A stretch of 64,000 nucleotides of DNA from an uncultured Eggerthellaceae bacterium (lineage in GTDB: Bacteria > Actinomycetota > Coriobacteriia > Coriobacteriales > Eggerthellaceae), in the NCBI GenBank assembly GCA_947566075.1, contig CANOIM010000011.1, positions 1 through 64,000 of the forward strand, in the 5' to 3' direction. Shown piece by piece: positions 45,404 through 54,592 of the stretch. Below the pieces are notes generated by a model that saw only the letters and a program-made list of their open reading frames with translations, made no database searches and was not told where the DNA came from. Made by a program: the position numbers and the translations under genes. Within the stretch, counting starts at the first letter, position 1, and every line of letters starts with the position of its first letter.

Positions 45404-46387
45404 ATGGAAAAAGCAGCCATCATCATCGTCACCTATAAGCGCCAGGAGCTTCTGGACAAGCTGCTCCAGTCCTTGCTGTTCTTGGATGAGGCTCCCTGGC
45501 GCGTGTTCATCGTTGACAACGAGGCTTCTCCGGAAACGGAGCAGCTAGTTGAGGTCTATCGCCGTTTGGTGGCCGAAGGTCTGACCGCTGCACCCTGGGA
45601 TGGGGGCTCAGATGCCTTCGTCTACGCGCCTCAGGCTGAGAACACGGGCGGTGCTGGCGGATTCGCCGAAGGAGTGCGCCTTGCCTATCGAGTGGGGGCG
45701 GAGTGGTTCTGGTTGATGGATGATGACGTCATCGTCTTGCCCGACGCCTTGAGCATCCTTGGTCGGTGGGCTCCGCGCTTCGACGCCATCCAAGGCTCGC
45801 GCCTTGATTTCGACGGCGGTCCGTTCTGGTGGCAGTATCGCTTCATCCCGGCCTTGGGGGTGTACAACCCCTTGGCGCCTTCTGGCTTCGGCCCCCAGGG
45901 TTGGAAGCCTGCGAACGCCCTTTGCTTCGAGGGGGCCTGCTTCAGCCGCCGGGTGGTTGAGGGCGTCGGCCTGCCGGATGCGCGCTTCTTCCTCTACTGG
46001 GATGATTGCGTCTACGGGTATCTGGCAAGCCGCCGCTTCCGCGTGGCCGTGATCCAGGATGTCATCCTGCAGCGGACCAAGGATATCCCCCATTGGGAGG
46101 TGTCCGGGGTGCGTCAGCTCAATGCCAGCTCAGACCGTACGCGCTTCTATGTCATGGCCAACCGCGGTCATATGGCGAATTACCTCAAACGGGAGGGAAC
46201 GTTCCTGCCGGTAGGCTTCGCCTTGGGAACCGCGGCCTCCTTCGCCAAAGAGGCCATCCGCTTGGTTGCAGTTGACAGGGGCTGCTTGGGCAGCGGCGTC
46301 AAGAGCCTTATGGAAGGCTGGCAGGAATCTCGCCGCATCATGGCTGATCCTAGCTGGGAACCCTCGGGAAAGGCATCCGATGTCTAA
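45404..46387 (+). CDS. GlfT1-like GT2 glycosyltransferase
   Basis: This 327-residue enzyme has AAIIIVTYKRQELLDKLLQSL, NTGGAGGFAEGVRLAY and WLMDDDV, a pattern shared by GlfT1, GlfT2 and some rhamnosyltransferases. FLYWDDCVYGYLAS is the second acidic motif. It may attach the first galactofuranose residues or a rhamnose to the linker unit, with the GlfT2-like enzyme at 14684 extending the chain; this division of work is known for the mycobacterial pair but is only inferred here. No ribosome site is visible, and a TATGAT hexamer lies 7 bp before the ATG, so the transcript may be leaderless. The 3' end overlaps the next gene by 8 bp. Confidence 0.83.
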   Translation: MEKAAIIIVTYKRQELLDKLLQSLLFLDEAPWRVFIVDNEASPETEQLVEVYRRLVAEGLTAAPWDGGSDAFVYAPQAENTGGAGGFAEGVRLAYRVGAEWFWLMDDDVIVLPDALSILGRWAPRFDAIQGSRLDFDGGPFWWQYRFIPALGVYNPLAPSGFGPQGWKPANALCFEGACFSRRVVEGVGLPDARFFLYWDDCVYGYLASRRFRVAVIQDVILQRTKDIPHWEVSGVRQLNASSDRTRFYVMANRGHMANYLKREGTFLPVGFALGTAASFAKEAIRLVAVDRGCLGSGVKSLMEGWQESRRIMADPSWEPSGKASDV

Positions 46388-47519
46388 GCGTACGTCCTAC
46401 AAAGAGCTGTTAGAGCGGCGGGATGTCAAGGCGAAGTGGACGCTGCCCCTCATCTTGCTCATCCTGGTGGCACTCCTCTGCTGCGGGTGCATCGCTACCA
46501 TCCAGCGGGCGGATAGCCTGCAGAAGCGTAGCGAAACAGCTGCACCGGCATCGGAGGCTCCAGCTCTTGAGGTTGAAGAACCAACCCAGCCTGAACCGGC
46601 TGTGGCAGACGATGTGGTCATGACCTTGAATGGGGATGCAGACACCTATGTGCTGGCGGGGGAGGAATACCTGGAAGCCGGATGCCATGCCGTGCAGACG
46701 GGCGTGGGTGACATCACCCAAAGCGTGCAGGTGGAGGGAGAGGTTGATCCCACCACCCTGGGGGACTACCAGGTGACCTATACCGCCACCACTGCCGAAG
46801 GCGCTCAGGCCCAGGCCACCCGACAGGTGCATGTGGTGGATTCCTTGGATACCGCCCAAACGCTGCCCGTGCTGATGTATCACTGGGTCTATACCGAAGA
46901 CGCGGTACCGGATGACTTGGATGGGAACTTCATCCTGGACACCCAACTAGCCCAGGAGCTGCAGTATCTGAACGAAGAGGGCTACTACTATCCCTCCTAT
47001 GAGGAGGTCCGCGCCTTCGTGGACGGCACCCATTCGCTTCCGGAGAAGAGCGTGGTGGTGACATTCGATGACGGAGAGCAGGGCTTTCTTGACTATGGTA
47101 TCCCGCTCTTGGAGGAGTACGAGGTGCCCGCCACCTCCTTCGTTATCTGCTCTGATGATGACGCAGCCTACAAGGTGAACGCCTATGCATCCCCTTACGT
47201 ACGGTTCCAGTCCCATGGCTATGACATGCACAGGGCCGGGTCCAATGTGGGCAAGGGCGGCGTGCTCCATGCCCTGACCGAAGAGGAGATCTTGGAAGAT
47301 GCCCAACAGGCCGAAGCGGTGCTGGGGGATGTAGAGGCCATGGCCTACCCCTTCGGGGATAATAACGAAACGGCCTGGGCGGCTTTGGAGGATGCGGGCG
47401 TGCTCTGCGCCTTCACGGTGAAGAACGCTCAGGTGTCTCCCGGGGACAACCCCTATGCCCTGAACCGCGTGCGCGTGTCTGGGGATTATTCCCTGGAGAG
47501 CTTCAAGGCTCTCTTCTGA
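46380..47519 (+). CDS. Membrane-anchored polysaccharide deacetylase with Ig-like domain
   Basis: This 379-residue protein has a basic N-terminus and a hydrophobic segment (about residues 18-42, with a cysteine cluster LLCCGCIA), so it is anchored in the membrane or is a lipoprotein-like protein. A Ser/Pro/Glu linker is followed by a bacterial Ig-like (DUF5011-type) domain at about 80-160 and a polysaccharide deacetylase (NodB-type, carbohydrate esterase 4) domain at about 165-379 with LMYHWV and VVTFDDGEQG, which has the metal-binding Asp residues. It should remove acetyl groups from wall glycans outside the cell. ATG 46380, with AAAGG upstream, overlaps the GT gene by 8 bp; a longer frame upstream is not used. 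Confidence 0.85.
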   Translation: MSKRTSYKELLERRDVKAKWTLPLILLILVALLCCGCIATIQRADSLQKRSETAAPASEAPALEVEEPTQPEPAVADDVVMTLNGDADTYVLAGEEYLEAGCHAVQTGVGDITQSVQVEGEVDPTTLGDYQVTYTATTAEGAQAQATRQVHVVDSLDTAQTLPVLMYHWVYTEDAVPDDLDGNFILDTQLAQELQYLNEEGYYYPSYEEVRAFVDGTHSLPEKSVVVTFDDGEQGFLDYGIPLLEEYEVPATSFVICSDDDAAYKVNAYASPYVRFQSHGYDMHRAGSNVGKGGVLHALTEEEILEDAQQAEAVLGDVEAMAYPFGDNNETAWAALEDAGVLCAFTVKNAQVSPGDNPYALNRVRVSGDYSLESFKALF

Positions 47520-47618
47520 GCGGGATGTAGGTCTCATGGTCTTGAAGATGACAGGTGCATAACAGATTCTCGTTTCGTATAATGCTCTATTCAAGGAGAT
47601 TCGGACGAAAGAGCATAC

Positions 47619-49085
47619 ATGCCAACGAAGCGGAATTCCAGGAAGACCAGCAAGCACGCCTATCAAAGGCCGGTGCAGCCCGTCAATCCAGTCCATATGA
47701 ACGGCGGGTTCAAACCCACAGGTGATTACGCCCGAGACGCTCAGGCCTACCACGCAGCTGCGGCCAAGCAGGGGATGAGCCGGGGCAAGAAGGCTGCCAT
47801 CATCGTCATTGCCTCGCTCATGGCGGTCATCATCGGGGCGGGAACCGCCTTCGCGCTCTACGTCAACCACATTGATTCCCAGCTCAAGGGCAACAAGACC
47901 GAAGCGGAACGCATGGCCATCCAGGATGCCTTGGGCTATGAGACGTCCTTGGACAAGCCGTTCTACATGATGCTCATCGGCACTGACAAGCGTGAAGGGG
48001 AAGAGGGTCCCTGGCGCAGTGACACGAACATCGTTGCCCGGGTGGACCCCATCGAAGGGGTCGTCTCCATGGTGTCCATCCCTCGTGACACCAAGATAGA
48101 CATCAAGGGTCACGGGGTACAGAAGTTCAACGCGGCCTACGCCTTCGACGGCGCAGCCGGGGCCATCACGGAAGCCGAGAACCTCCTGGGGGTGGATATC
48201 ACCCACTACGCAGAGGTCAGCTTCCTAAAGCTGGCGGGTCTGGTTGATGCCGTAGGCGGCGTCACGGTAGAGAACGAATCCAAGATAGACAACCCCAAGT
48301 GCGATGACGGCGATGGCAACCACTATGTGATCGAGAAGGGGACCCAGCACCTGAACGGCGGCGAGGCTCTCACCTTCGCCCGCAACCGCGATTACCCTGA
48401 CGGTGACTACACCCGCACGAAGCATCAGCGGGCTGTCATCGAAGCGGTAGTGGACGCCGTGTTGGAGCTGCCCATCACTGGCATACCGGCCGTGGTGGAT
48501 GCGGCTGTGCAGTGCGTGGAAACGGATATCAGCGCCTTGGATTTGGTGGGGCTTGCCCAGAAGCTCTCTGACCTTCCCCAGGACCTGGTCATCTATTCTG
48601 TTGTCATGCCCTCCTACACCCAGAACATCAACGGCATCTCTTTCGTCATCAATGACGAAGAGCAGACCGCTGAGATGATGAAGGCCTTCCGGGAAGGCAA
48701 GGACATCACGGAATTCGAATCCAACAAGTCCGCCGCTGATATCGTGGACAAGAAGATAGACACCTCCAACGTGCTCATCTTCAAGGGGGATGAGGAGGCT
48801 CAGCGTAACCCGAATCTGGTGAACACCAACACGAACCCGAATGGCGGCAACGGCGGCTCTTCCCAAGGAGGGAATAGCGGCGGTACTACCGGCGGTAGTT
48901 CGGGTGGCACAACCGGCGGTGAAGGCGGCGAGACTGGTGGTGGCACAACCGGCGGTGAAGGCGGTGAGACTGGTGGCGGCACAACCGGTGGTGAAGGCGG
49001 TGAGACTGGTGGCGGCACAACCGGTGGCGGTACTACGGGCGGTGAGACTGGTGGCGGGGGAGTAGAAGCACCCGCCGAGGCCTAA
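47619..49085 (+). CDS. LytR-CpsA-Psr (LCP) family glycopolymer ligase
   Basis: This 488-residue protein has a cytoplasmic N-terminal part of about 55 residues, one membrane segment near residues 58-82 and an extracellular LCP domain (about 105-320) with FYMMLIGTDKR, RSDTNIVARVD, SIPRDTKI and FARNRDYPDGDYTRTKHQ, carrying the conserved Asp and Arg residues. LCP proteins move glycopolymers from undecaprenyl carriers to peptidoglycan, which fits the glycan genes around it. The tail from about residue 405 is Gly/Thr-rich and low in complexity, with three 12-residue repeats. A TATAAT at 47578-47583 upstream has no clear -35. The C-terminal terminator is at 49108-49131. Confidence 0.93.
   Translation: MPTKRNSRKTSKHAYQRPVQPVNPVHMNGGFKPTGDYARDAQAYHAAAAKQGMSRGKKAAIIVIASLMAVIIGAGTAFALYVNHIDSQLKGNKTEAERMAIQDALGYETSLDKPFYMMLIGTDKREGEEGPWRSDTNIVARVDPIEGVVSMVSIPRDTKIDIKGHGVQKFNAAYAFDGAAGAITEAENLLGVDITHYAEVSFLKLAGLVDAVGGVTVENESKIDNPKCDDGDGNHYVIEKGTQHLNGGEALTFARNRDYPDGDYTRTKHQRAVIEAVVDAVLELPITGIPAVVDAAVQCVETDISALDLVGLAQKLSDLPQDLVIYSVVMPSYTQNINGISFVINDEEQTAEMMKAFREGKDITEFESNKSAADIVDKKIDTSNVLIFKGDEEAQRNPNLVNTNTNPNGGNGGSSQGGNSGGTTGGSSGGTTGGEGGETGGGTTGGEGGETGGGTTGGEGGETGGGTTGGGTTGGETGGGGVEAPAEA
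48915..49022 (+). repeat. Three 36-bp tandem repeats encoding a Gly-rich tail
   Basis: The units 48915-48950, 48951-48986 and 48987-49022 each encode GGEGGETGGGTT and differ at a few bases. Shorter GGT/GGC runs continue on both sides (about 48841-49072). The unit is a multiple of three, so copy number could change without a frameshift. Confidence 0.8.
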
Positions 49086-49107
49086 GCCCTCCTGTATCAG
49101 AATGTAA

Positions 49108-49131
49108 AAGAGCGCCCCACGGGGCGCTCTT
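49108..49131. terminator. Bidirectional intrinsic terminator
   Basis: A 10-bp stem AAGAGCGCCC (49108-49117) and GGGCGCTCTT (49122-49131) with a CACG loop lies between the converging LCP and HPt genes. It has an A-run before and a T-rich stretch after, so it can work in both directions. Confidence 0.75.
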
Positions 49132-49165
49132 CTCATGGGTGGGCTACGAAGGAACGGTTAGCGTT

Positions 49166-49534
49166 CTAGAGTTCGCCGTTCTGCCACTTCTCAAGGCCTT
49201 CGATGACCTTCTCGTGGGCGGCCTTGACATCAGGCATCATGGTTTCGGCGGCTTGGTATTCCCCTTGGCGCAGCGCTTCGCAGATGGTTGAGGCCACCTG
49301 ATAGAGCTTGGCGAAGGAGAGGTTCCCTGCCACGCCCTTCAGAGTATGGGCGGCGTTGTAGGCAGAGTCATAATCCTTCACTTCCATGGCCGCCACCAGG
49401 TCAAAGTAGTTCGTGTTGCTCAGGTACTTGAGCGCGAGCCGCTCGTAGAGCGAGGCATCGTCATCCATGCGATCCATGGCATCAACAGTGTCTATCCCGT
49501 AGGCAGCCAGTGCGGTTGCAAGCTTCTCATCCAT
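49166..49534 (-). CDS. HPt (histidine phosphotransfer) domain protein
   Basis: This 122-residue protein is a single HPt domain with the motif AHTLKGVAGNLS, in which His63 should be the phosphorylated residue. HPt proteins carry phosphoryl groups between response-regulator receivers in multi-step phosphorelays. No histidine kinase or regulator gene is near, so its partners are elsewhere. The start ATG 49534 has an AAAGGAA site (49547-49553 on this strand) 12 bp upstream. It is convergent with the LCP gene and divergent from thyX. Confidence 0.88.
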   Translation of the reverse strand: MDEKLATALAAYGIDTVDAMDRMDDDASLYERLALKYLSNTNYFDLVAAMEVKDYDSAYNAAHTLKGVAGNLSFAKLYQVASTICEALRQGEYQAAETMMPDVKAAHEKVIEGLEKWQNGEL

Positions 49535-49751
49535 GGTGAGGTTCCTTTCCCCAAAGGTCTTCGTGCTTCATATTCTACAGGGTGCCACATCTTCGTCTTG
49601 GTTCTTCATCCTTTCGTTACTATTTCGGCGTTGGTCTTCCAAACCATGAAACCGCTACATACTTACTGGCGGCTATGGTTTAGAATAACGCCCCAAAACC
49701 GTATTCGCACGCATGTACGAAGAACCTTTGCGAAAGGAGCGCCCCGCTATC

Positions 49752-50432
49752 ATGCAGGTAGAGCTTCTGTACCATACCCCTGACCCAGAACGGGCCATCG
49801 CCACAGCAGCGCGGCTGTGCTACGCCGCCGAAGGGGCGGCGGACCTGATGGAGACCATGCCCGAAGAGCGGGTGAGGTCCGTTCTGACCACCATCATGGC
49901 CAGCGGTCACTTCTCCACCCTGGAACATGCCAGCTACACCTTCGCCATCGATGGCGTGTCTCGGGTGCTCACCCATCAGCTGGTGCGCCACCGTTTGGCC
50001 AGCTTCAACCAGCAGTCCCAGCGCTACGTCAAGTTCAAAGACGGCTTCCCCTATATCGCCCCTGCTTCCATCCAGGCTGATCCTGAGGCTGAGGCGCAGT
50101 TCAAGGCCCTGATGGACCAAGCCTCTCAGGTGTACTTGAGCCTGCTGGATGCGGGCATCCCCGCCGAAGACGCCCGGTTCGTCCTTCCCAATGCCACTGA
50201 GACGAAGATCGTCACCACCATGAACGTCCGAGAGCTCCTGCACTTCTTCGACCTGCGCTGCTGCAACCGGGCTCAGTGGGAGATCCAGGAACTGGCCCAC
50301 CGGATGCTAGAGCTGGTCAAGCCCACTGCTCCTTTCATCTTCATGGATGCAGGCGCTCCTTGCGTGCGCACCACCTGCCCTGAGGGGAAGATGACCTGCG
50401 GCAACCCTTTCCCAAAGGTGATTCGTGACTAG
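49752..50432 (+). CDS. thyX: FAD-dependent thymidylate synthase
   Basis: This enzyme makes dTMP from dUMP with methylenetetrahydrofolate, NADPH and FAD. The family signature RHRLASFNQQSQR is at residues 79-91 (RHRx7S pattern). The 226-residue length is usual. The start is ATG 49752, with AAAGGAG 12 bp upstream, a longer spacing than usual; the ATG 49713 would lie before that site. It overlaps the DUF1385 gene by 8 bp. A ThyX enzyme in place of ThyA fits an anaerobic or microaerobic actinobacterium. Confidence 0.96.
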   Translation: MQVELLYHTPDPERAIATAARLCYAAEGAADLMETMPEERVRSVLTTIMASGHFSTLEHASYTFAIDGVSRVLTHQLVRHRLASFNQQSQRYVKFKDGFPYIAPASIQADPEAEAQFKALMDQASQVYLSLLDAGIPAEDARFVLPNATETKIVTTMNVRELLHFFDLRCCNRAQWEIQELAHRMLELVKPTAPFIFMDAGAPCVRTTCPEGKMTCGNPFPKVIRD

Positions 50433-51558
50433 CGCGGCGCCTCCGGACCCTCACGCTTCCGGCACTGACCTTTCCCGGGCGTTCAAGGAAGACGGTCAGC
50501 GCAAGACCCATGTGGGAGGCCAGGCCCTGATCGAGGGCATCATGATGCGTGGCAAGTACAACTGGGCCGTGGCGGTGCGTGAGCCCGATGGCAACATCTA
50601 CGTGGAAGAGCATGACCTGGTCAGCGGTAAGGATAAGCACGCTTGGATGAAATGGCCCTTCATCCGCGGGTGCACTGCCTTGGTGGAATCGCTCGGGCTG
50701 GGTTTCAAGGCCTTGGAGATAGCTGCCGAACACGCCTTCGGTGACGAAGAGGGCGAAGAGCGCCAGCAGCAAGAAGCCGATGAGATGGTGGCCCATTTCG
50801 AAGAGCAGTTCGATCCGGTTGCTGATAGCAGTGCTTCTGGGCAAGAAGCCTCCCGTGAAGAGGAGGGCGGCCTGGGCAAAGGGGTCATGACCTTCTCCAT
50901 GGTCATGGGGGTCATCCTGGGAGTGGTCCTCTTCATCGTGGCGCCAGCAGCCATCACGAACCTCATCGTGGGCGAATACGACCAGAACACCATCCTCTGG
51001 AATATCGTGGATGGCATCCTGCGCGTGGCCATCTTCATCTTCTACATCTGGCTCATCGGGCGCATGGAGGACATCCGGCGCATGTTCCAATACCACGGGG
51101 CGGAGCACAAGGCCATCCATTGCTATGAGCATTGCCTTGAGATGACGCCGGAGAACGCTCGCAGCTTCCCGCGCCTCCATGTGCGCTGCGGAACGGCCTT
51201 CCTCATCATGGTGCTGATCTTGGCCATCATCATCTATACGGTGCTGCCCATCAACGTCATCATCGATGCCGCAGCCATACCGGATGGCCTGCCGAAGCTG
51301 CTCTTGGTCATAGCAGTGCGTCTGCTATTCTTGCCGCTGATAGCGGGCATCTCCTATGAGATCACGGTCCGGTGGGCCGGCGGCCATCCTGACAATCCGC
51401 TGGTGAAGGTGATACTCTGGCCGGGCATGCAGATGCAGTACCTGACCACGAACGAACCGGACGATGAGCATATCGAATGTGCCATCGCAGCCATGAATGT
51501 GGTGCTGGCACGGGAAGAGCAAGAGGAGCGCAAGGCAGTTGAAGCTGGTAGTAACTGA
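50425..51558 (+). CDS. DUF1385 membrane protein (YqhQ-like)
   Basis: This 377-residue protein matches DUF1385, a conserved family of unknown function often found near prfA or tmk in Gram-positive bacteria. Conserved segments are VGGQALIEGIMMRG near residues 30-43, YHGAEHKAIHCYE and HVRCGTAFL. The HxxE and His clusters have led to the proposal of a metal-dependent enzyme. Four or five hydrophobic segments lie between about residues 150 and 340. The GTG start, with AAAGGTG upstream, overlaps the end of thyX by 8 bp. The 3' end overlaps topA by 20 bp. Confidence 0.9.
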   Translation: MTSAAPPDPHASGTDLSRAFKEDGQRKTHVGGQALIEGIMMRGKYNWAVAVREPDGNIYVEEHDLVSGKDKHAWMKWPFIRGCTALVESLGLGFKALEIAAEHAFGDEEGEERQQQEADEMVAHFEEQFDPVADSSASGQEASREEEGGLGKGVMTFSMVMGVILGVVLFIVAPAAITNLIVGEYDQNTILWNIVDGILRVAIFIFYIWLIGRMEDIRRMFQYHGAEHKAIHCYEHCLEMTPENARSFPRLHVRCGTAFLIMVLILAIIIYTVLPINVIIDAAAIPDGLPKLLLVIAVRLLFLPLIAGISYEITVRWAGGHPDNPLVKVILWPGMQMQYLTTNEPDDEHIECAIAAMNVVLAREEQEERKAVEAGSN

Positions 51559-54043
51559 GAAGAACGATGCGGCGAAGCAAATCGCTACGCTGCTCTCAAC
51601 GAAGAAGCCGAAAGCCGACAAGGTCTACAGCACACCCGTCTACCGCTTTGAGGTGGAGGGGGAGGAATGGGTCACCATCGGGCTGCGCGGCCATATCCTG
51701 GAACCGGATTTCACGCCCCTGCTGCGTTACAAGAGGTCCAGCGGTTGGGTAGGAGTCACCCCGGAAGGGGAGGTCCTTCCGGCCAAGATTCCCTCCAGCT
51801 TGCCGAAGCCGCCCTTCAAGAAGAAGAAACCCTTCGTGGAAGATGGGGTTGATCTGAAGGGCTGGAAGATGGAAGCGCTGCCCTATCTGGCGTTCTCTCC
51901 CATTGACAAGGTCCCGCGCGAGAAGGAGATCATCCGATCCCTCAAGAACCTGGCGAAGAAGGCCGATGAGATCATCATCGCAACAGACTTCGACCGGGAA
52001 GGTGAGCTCATAGGCTCAGACGCGCTGGCTTGCTGTCGGGAGGTGAACGAATCGGCCCCCGTTTCCCGGGCGCGCTATTCCTCATTCACGAAGCCGGAGA
52101 TCCAACATGCCTTCGCGAACCTGGTCTCCATGGATGATGACCTGGCTCAGGCTGGAGCTGCCCGCCAGGATATCGATCTCATCTGGGGTGCCGCTCTCAC
52201 GCGCTATCTGACCTTGGCTCGCTATGCGGGGTGGGGGAATGTGCGCTCGTCGGGCCGGGTGCAGACGCCTACCTTGGCGCTGATCGTCCAGAAGGAACGG
52301 GAACGGGATGCCTTCGTGCCCGAGGACTATTGGGTCATCAAGGGTGCCTTCGATGCGGCGGCCACCACAGGCCCTACGGAGGGGGACGGCCCTGAGGCTT
52401 TCGAAGCCACCTTCCATACCGCCCGCATCAAGACGGAAGGGGAGGCGGACCGGGTCATGGAAGCCGTGGCTGGTGCATCCAGCGCTTCGGTGATTTCGGT
52501 AGACAAGAAGAAGCGCACCTCTTCCGCCCCGGCCCCTTTCAACACCACTTCGCTGATGGCTGCTGCCTCCTCTGAGGGGATATCACCCTCTCGGTGCATG
52601 CGTATCGCTGAAAGCCTCTACATGGATGGGTATATCTCCTATCCTCGGGTGGACAACACCGTCTATCCCTCTACGCTGGATCTAGCAGAGGTGGTGAGTG
52701 CCCTCAAGGGCAACCCGGCCTACCGCCCTTATTGCGAAAAGCTCTTGCAGAAGGGGAAGCTCACGGCCACTCGGGGCAAGAAAGAGACTACAGACCATCC
52801 TCCCATCTATCCCACCAAGGGTGCCACCCCCGATGACCTCTCTCCGTCGGATTTCAAGCTGTATAACCTGATCGCTCGGCGCTTCCTTGCCACGCTCTCA
52901 GAGAATGCCACCATCGAGGGCACGAAGGTCATGTTGGATGTGTCCGGCCAGGAGTTCCATGCCAAGGGCGACGTGCTGGTGAAGCAAGGTTACCGGGAGA
53001 TCTATCCCTTTGGCCTCAAACGGGATGAGCAGCTGCCTGTCATGGAGGCAGGCCAGCAGGTTGCGTTCAACGGGGCTACCTGCACGAAGGATCAAACGAA
53101 GCCCCCCGCCCGCTACAGCCAAGGGCGGCTCGTGCAAGAGATGGAGAAGCTGGGGCTGGGCACGAAGTCAACTCGCGCCTCCATCATCGACCGCCTCTAC
53201 GCGGTGAAGTACATCCAGAATGACCCGATCGAGCCTTCCCAGCTGGGCATTGCAGTCATAGAGGCCTTGGATGAATTCGCACCCCATATCACCCATTCAG
53301 AGATGACCGCTGAGCTGGAAGCGGGCATGGACCAGATAGCTGAGGGGAAGACGAGCAAGGAAAGCGTTGTCATGGGTTCCCGTGAGCTGCTCTCCCAAGA
53401 GCTCCAGAACCTCATCCCCAATACGGATAAGGTGGGGGAGGCGCTCTCTGATGCCGTGGCGGCCGATGCCTATGTGGGGCCTTGTCCCAAGTGCGGCCAT
53501 GACTTGCAGCTCAAAGCCTCGCCGAAGACGAAATCCATGTTCATCGGGTGCTCTGGTTGGCCGGATTGCGACGTGACCTACCCGCTTCCCAAAGGGAAGG
53601 TAGAGGCGTTGGAGGAGCGTTGCCCCACCTGCGGCATGCCCCAGGTGAAGGTGACCCCCTTCCGTTCGAAGCCCATCACTCTCTGCATCGATCCAGATTG
53701 CCCTTCCAACCATGAGGATGAGGTCATGGTGGGCTTCTGCCCTGTTTGCAAGGAAGCGGGGCGGGAATCCAAGATGTTCGCCCGGCGCAATCCGAAGACG
53801 CTCAAGCGTTCGGTCACCTGCGAGGATTTCGAAGAATGCCAGACCCGCTACCCCCTTCCCCAATACGGGGATATCACAGCAACGGAAGAGGTCTGTGAGA
53901 GCTGCGGAGCCCCCCTGGTGATCGTGAGCACCCGGCGCGGCCCTTGGAAGCTCTGCCCTAACTTCGATTGCCCAGCCAAGGCCGAAGAAGAGGAGAAGGC
54001 AGGCGTGCGCAAGAAGGGCAAGGCGAAGCCCAAGAAGAAGTGA
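51539..54043 (+). CDS. topA: DNA topoisomerase I (type IA)
   Basis: This 834-residue enzyme relaxes negatively supercoiled DNA by cutting one strand. The Toprim domain has TEKNDAAKQIA at the N-terminus (catalytic Glu) and DFDREGELIG (metal-binding Asp residues). The active-site Tyr368 is in ISYPRVDN. Four C-terminal zinc ribbons are seen after residue 640, each with CPxC or CxxC pairs (CPKCG, CPTCG, CPVCK, CESCG) and a matching distal cysteine pair or single Cys. A Lys-rich tail follows. The TTG start at 51539 gives the family N-terminus MKLVVTEKND; the longer frame starts in the upstream gene. It converges on the fumarase beta gene with no gap. Confidence 0.95.
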   Translation: MKLVVTEKNDAAKQIATLLSTKKPKADKVYSTPVYRFEVEGEEWVTIGLRGHILEPDFTPLLRYKRSSGWVGVTPEGEVLPAKIPSSLPKPPFKKKKPFVEDGVDLKGWKMEALPYLAFSPIDKVPREKEIIRSLKNLAKKADEIIIATDFDREGELIGSDALACCREVNESAPVSRARYSSFTKPEIQHAFANLVSMDDDLAQAGAARQDIDLIWGAALTRYLTLARYAGWGNVRSSGRVQTPTLALIVQKERERDAFVPEDYWVIKGAFDAAATTGPTEGDGPEAFEATFHTARIKTEGEADRVMEAVAGASSASVISVDKKKRTSSAPAPFNTTSLMAAASSEGISPSRCMRIAESLYMDGYISYPRVDNTVYPSTLDLAEVVSALKGNPAYRPYCEKLLQKGKLTATRGKKETTDHPPIYPTKGATPDDLSPSDFKLYNLIARRFLATLSENATIEGTKVMLDVSGQEFHAKGDVLVKQGYREIYPFGLKRDEQLPVMEAGQQVAFNGATCTKDQTKPPARYSQGRLVQEMEKLGLGTKSTRASIIDRLYAVKYIQNDPIEPSQLGIAVIEALDEFAPHITHSEMTAELEAGMDQIAEGKTSKESVVMGSRELLSQELQNLIPNTDKVGEALSDAVAADAYVGPCPKCGHDLQLKASPKTKSMFIGCSGWPDCDVTYPLPKGKVEALEERCPTCGMPQVKVTPFRSKPITLCIDPDCPSNHEDEVMVGFCPVCKEAGRESKMFARRNPKTLKRSVTCEDFEECQTRYPLPQYGDITATEEVCESCGAPLVIVSTRRGPWKLCPNFDCPAKAEEEEKAGVRKKGKAKPKKK

Positions 54044-54592
54044 TCAGCCTTCTTCCAGGCTGCGGTACAGATCACAGCCACGGGCGTCCAGCTCCACGAA
54101 GGCGGGGAACCCTTCCACTTCCACCCGGAAGAGGGCTTCGGTGCCCAAGTCCTCCCAACCGATGCATTCGGCTGCGGTGACGCAGGTGGCCAGAAGCGCC
54201 GCCACCCCTCCTACGGCGGCCAGGTACACGCTGCCGCAGTCCATGCACGCCTGGCGAACGGCCTCTGAGCGCTTCCCTTTCCCGATGGTGGCCACGATCC
54301 CCGCTTCGTACAGCTCAGGGGCGGCGAAGTCCATGCGAGATGCGGTGGTGGGGCCTATAGCCCCGAAGGGGAGGTTCGCCCGCGGGGGCGTGGGGCCTGC
54401 GTAGAAGAGGGTCTGACCCTCAAGCCCGAAGGGGAGCTTCCCTTCCCGATGCAGGTATTCCAAGCAGCGCTCATGGCCTGCATCCCGCATGGTGTACAAG
54501 GTGCCGGACAAGCGCACCTCATCCCCTGCCTTGAGCTGCCGTAAACGGTCTGCCTCTTCGGGCAGGCGGATCTGCACAACCTCAGCCATCAC
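54044..54592 (-). CDS. Class I fumarate hydratase, beta subunit
   Basis: This 182-residue protein is the C-terminal (beta) part of the class I, iron-sulfur-dependent fumarase, which interconverts fumarate and malate. RLPEEADRLRQLKAGDEVRLSGTLYTMRDAGHERC is typical of the N-terminal part, and GPTTASRMD and GKGKRSEAVRQAC appear further on. It overlaps the alpha gene by 4 bp (ATGA). A tartrate dehydratase function is also possible for this family, but the malic enzyme gene next door favours fumarase. Confidence 0.92.
   Translation of the reverse strand: MMAEVVQIRLPEEADRLRQLKAGDEVRLSGTLYTMRDAGHERCLEYLHREGKLPFGLEGQTLFYAGPTPPRANLPFGAIGPTTASRMDFAAPELYEAGIVATIGKGKRSEAVRQACMDCGSVYLAAVGGVAALLATCVTAAECIGWEDLGTEALFRVEVEGFPAFVELDARGCDLYRSLEEG

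Noticed and set aside
46947..48206. 419-residue minus-strand frame across the deacetylase and LCP genes
   Set aside because: It spans two well-supported genes and the gap between them.
48225..49136. 303-residue minus-strand frame opposite the LCP gene
   Set aside because: It is a shadow of the Gly/Thr repeat region and the LCP domain; it has no family pattern.
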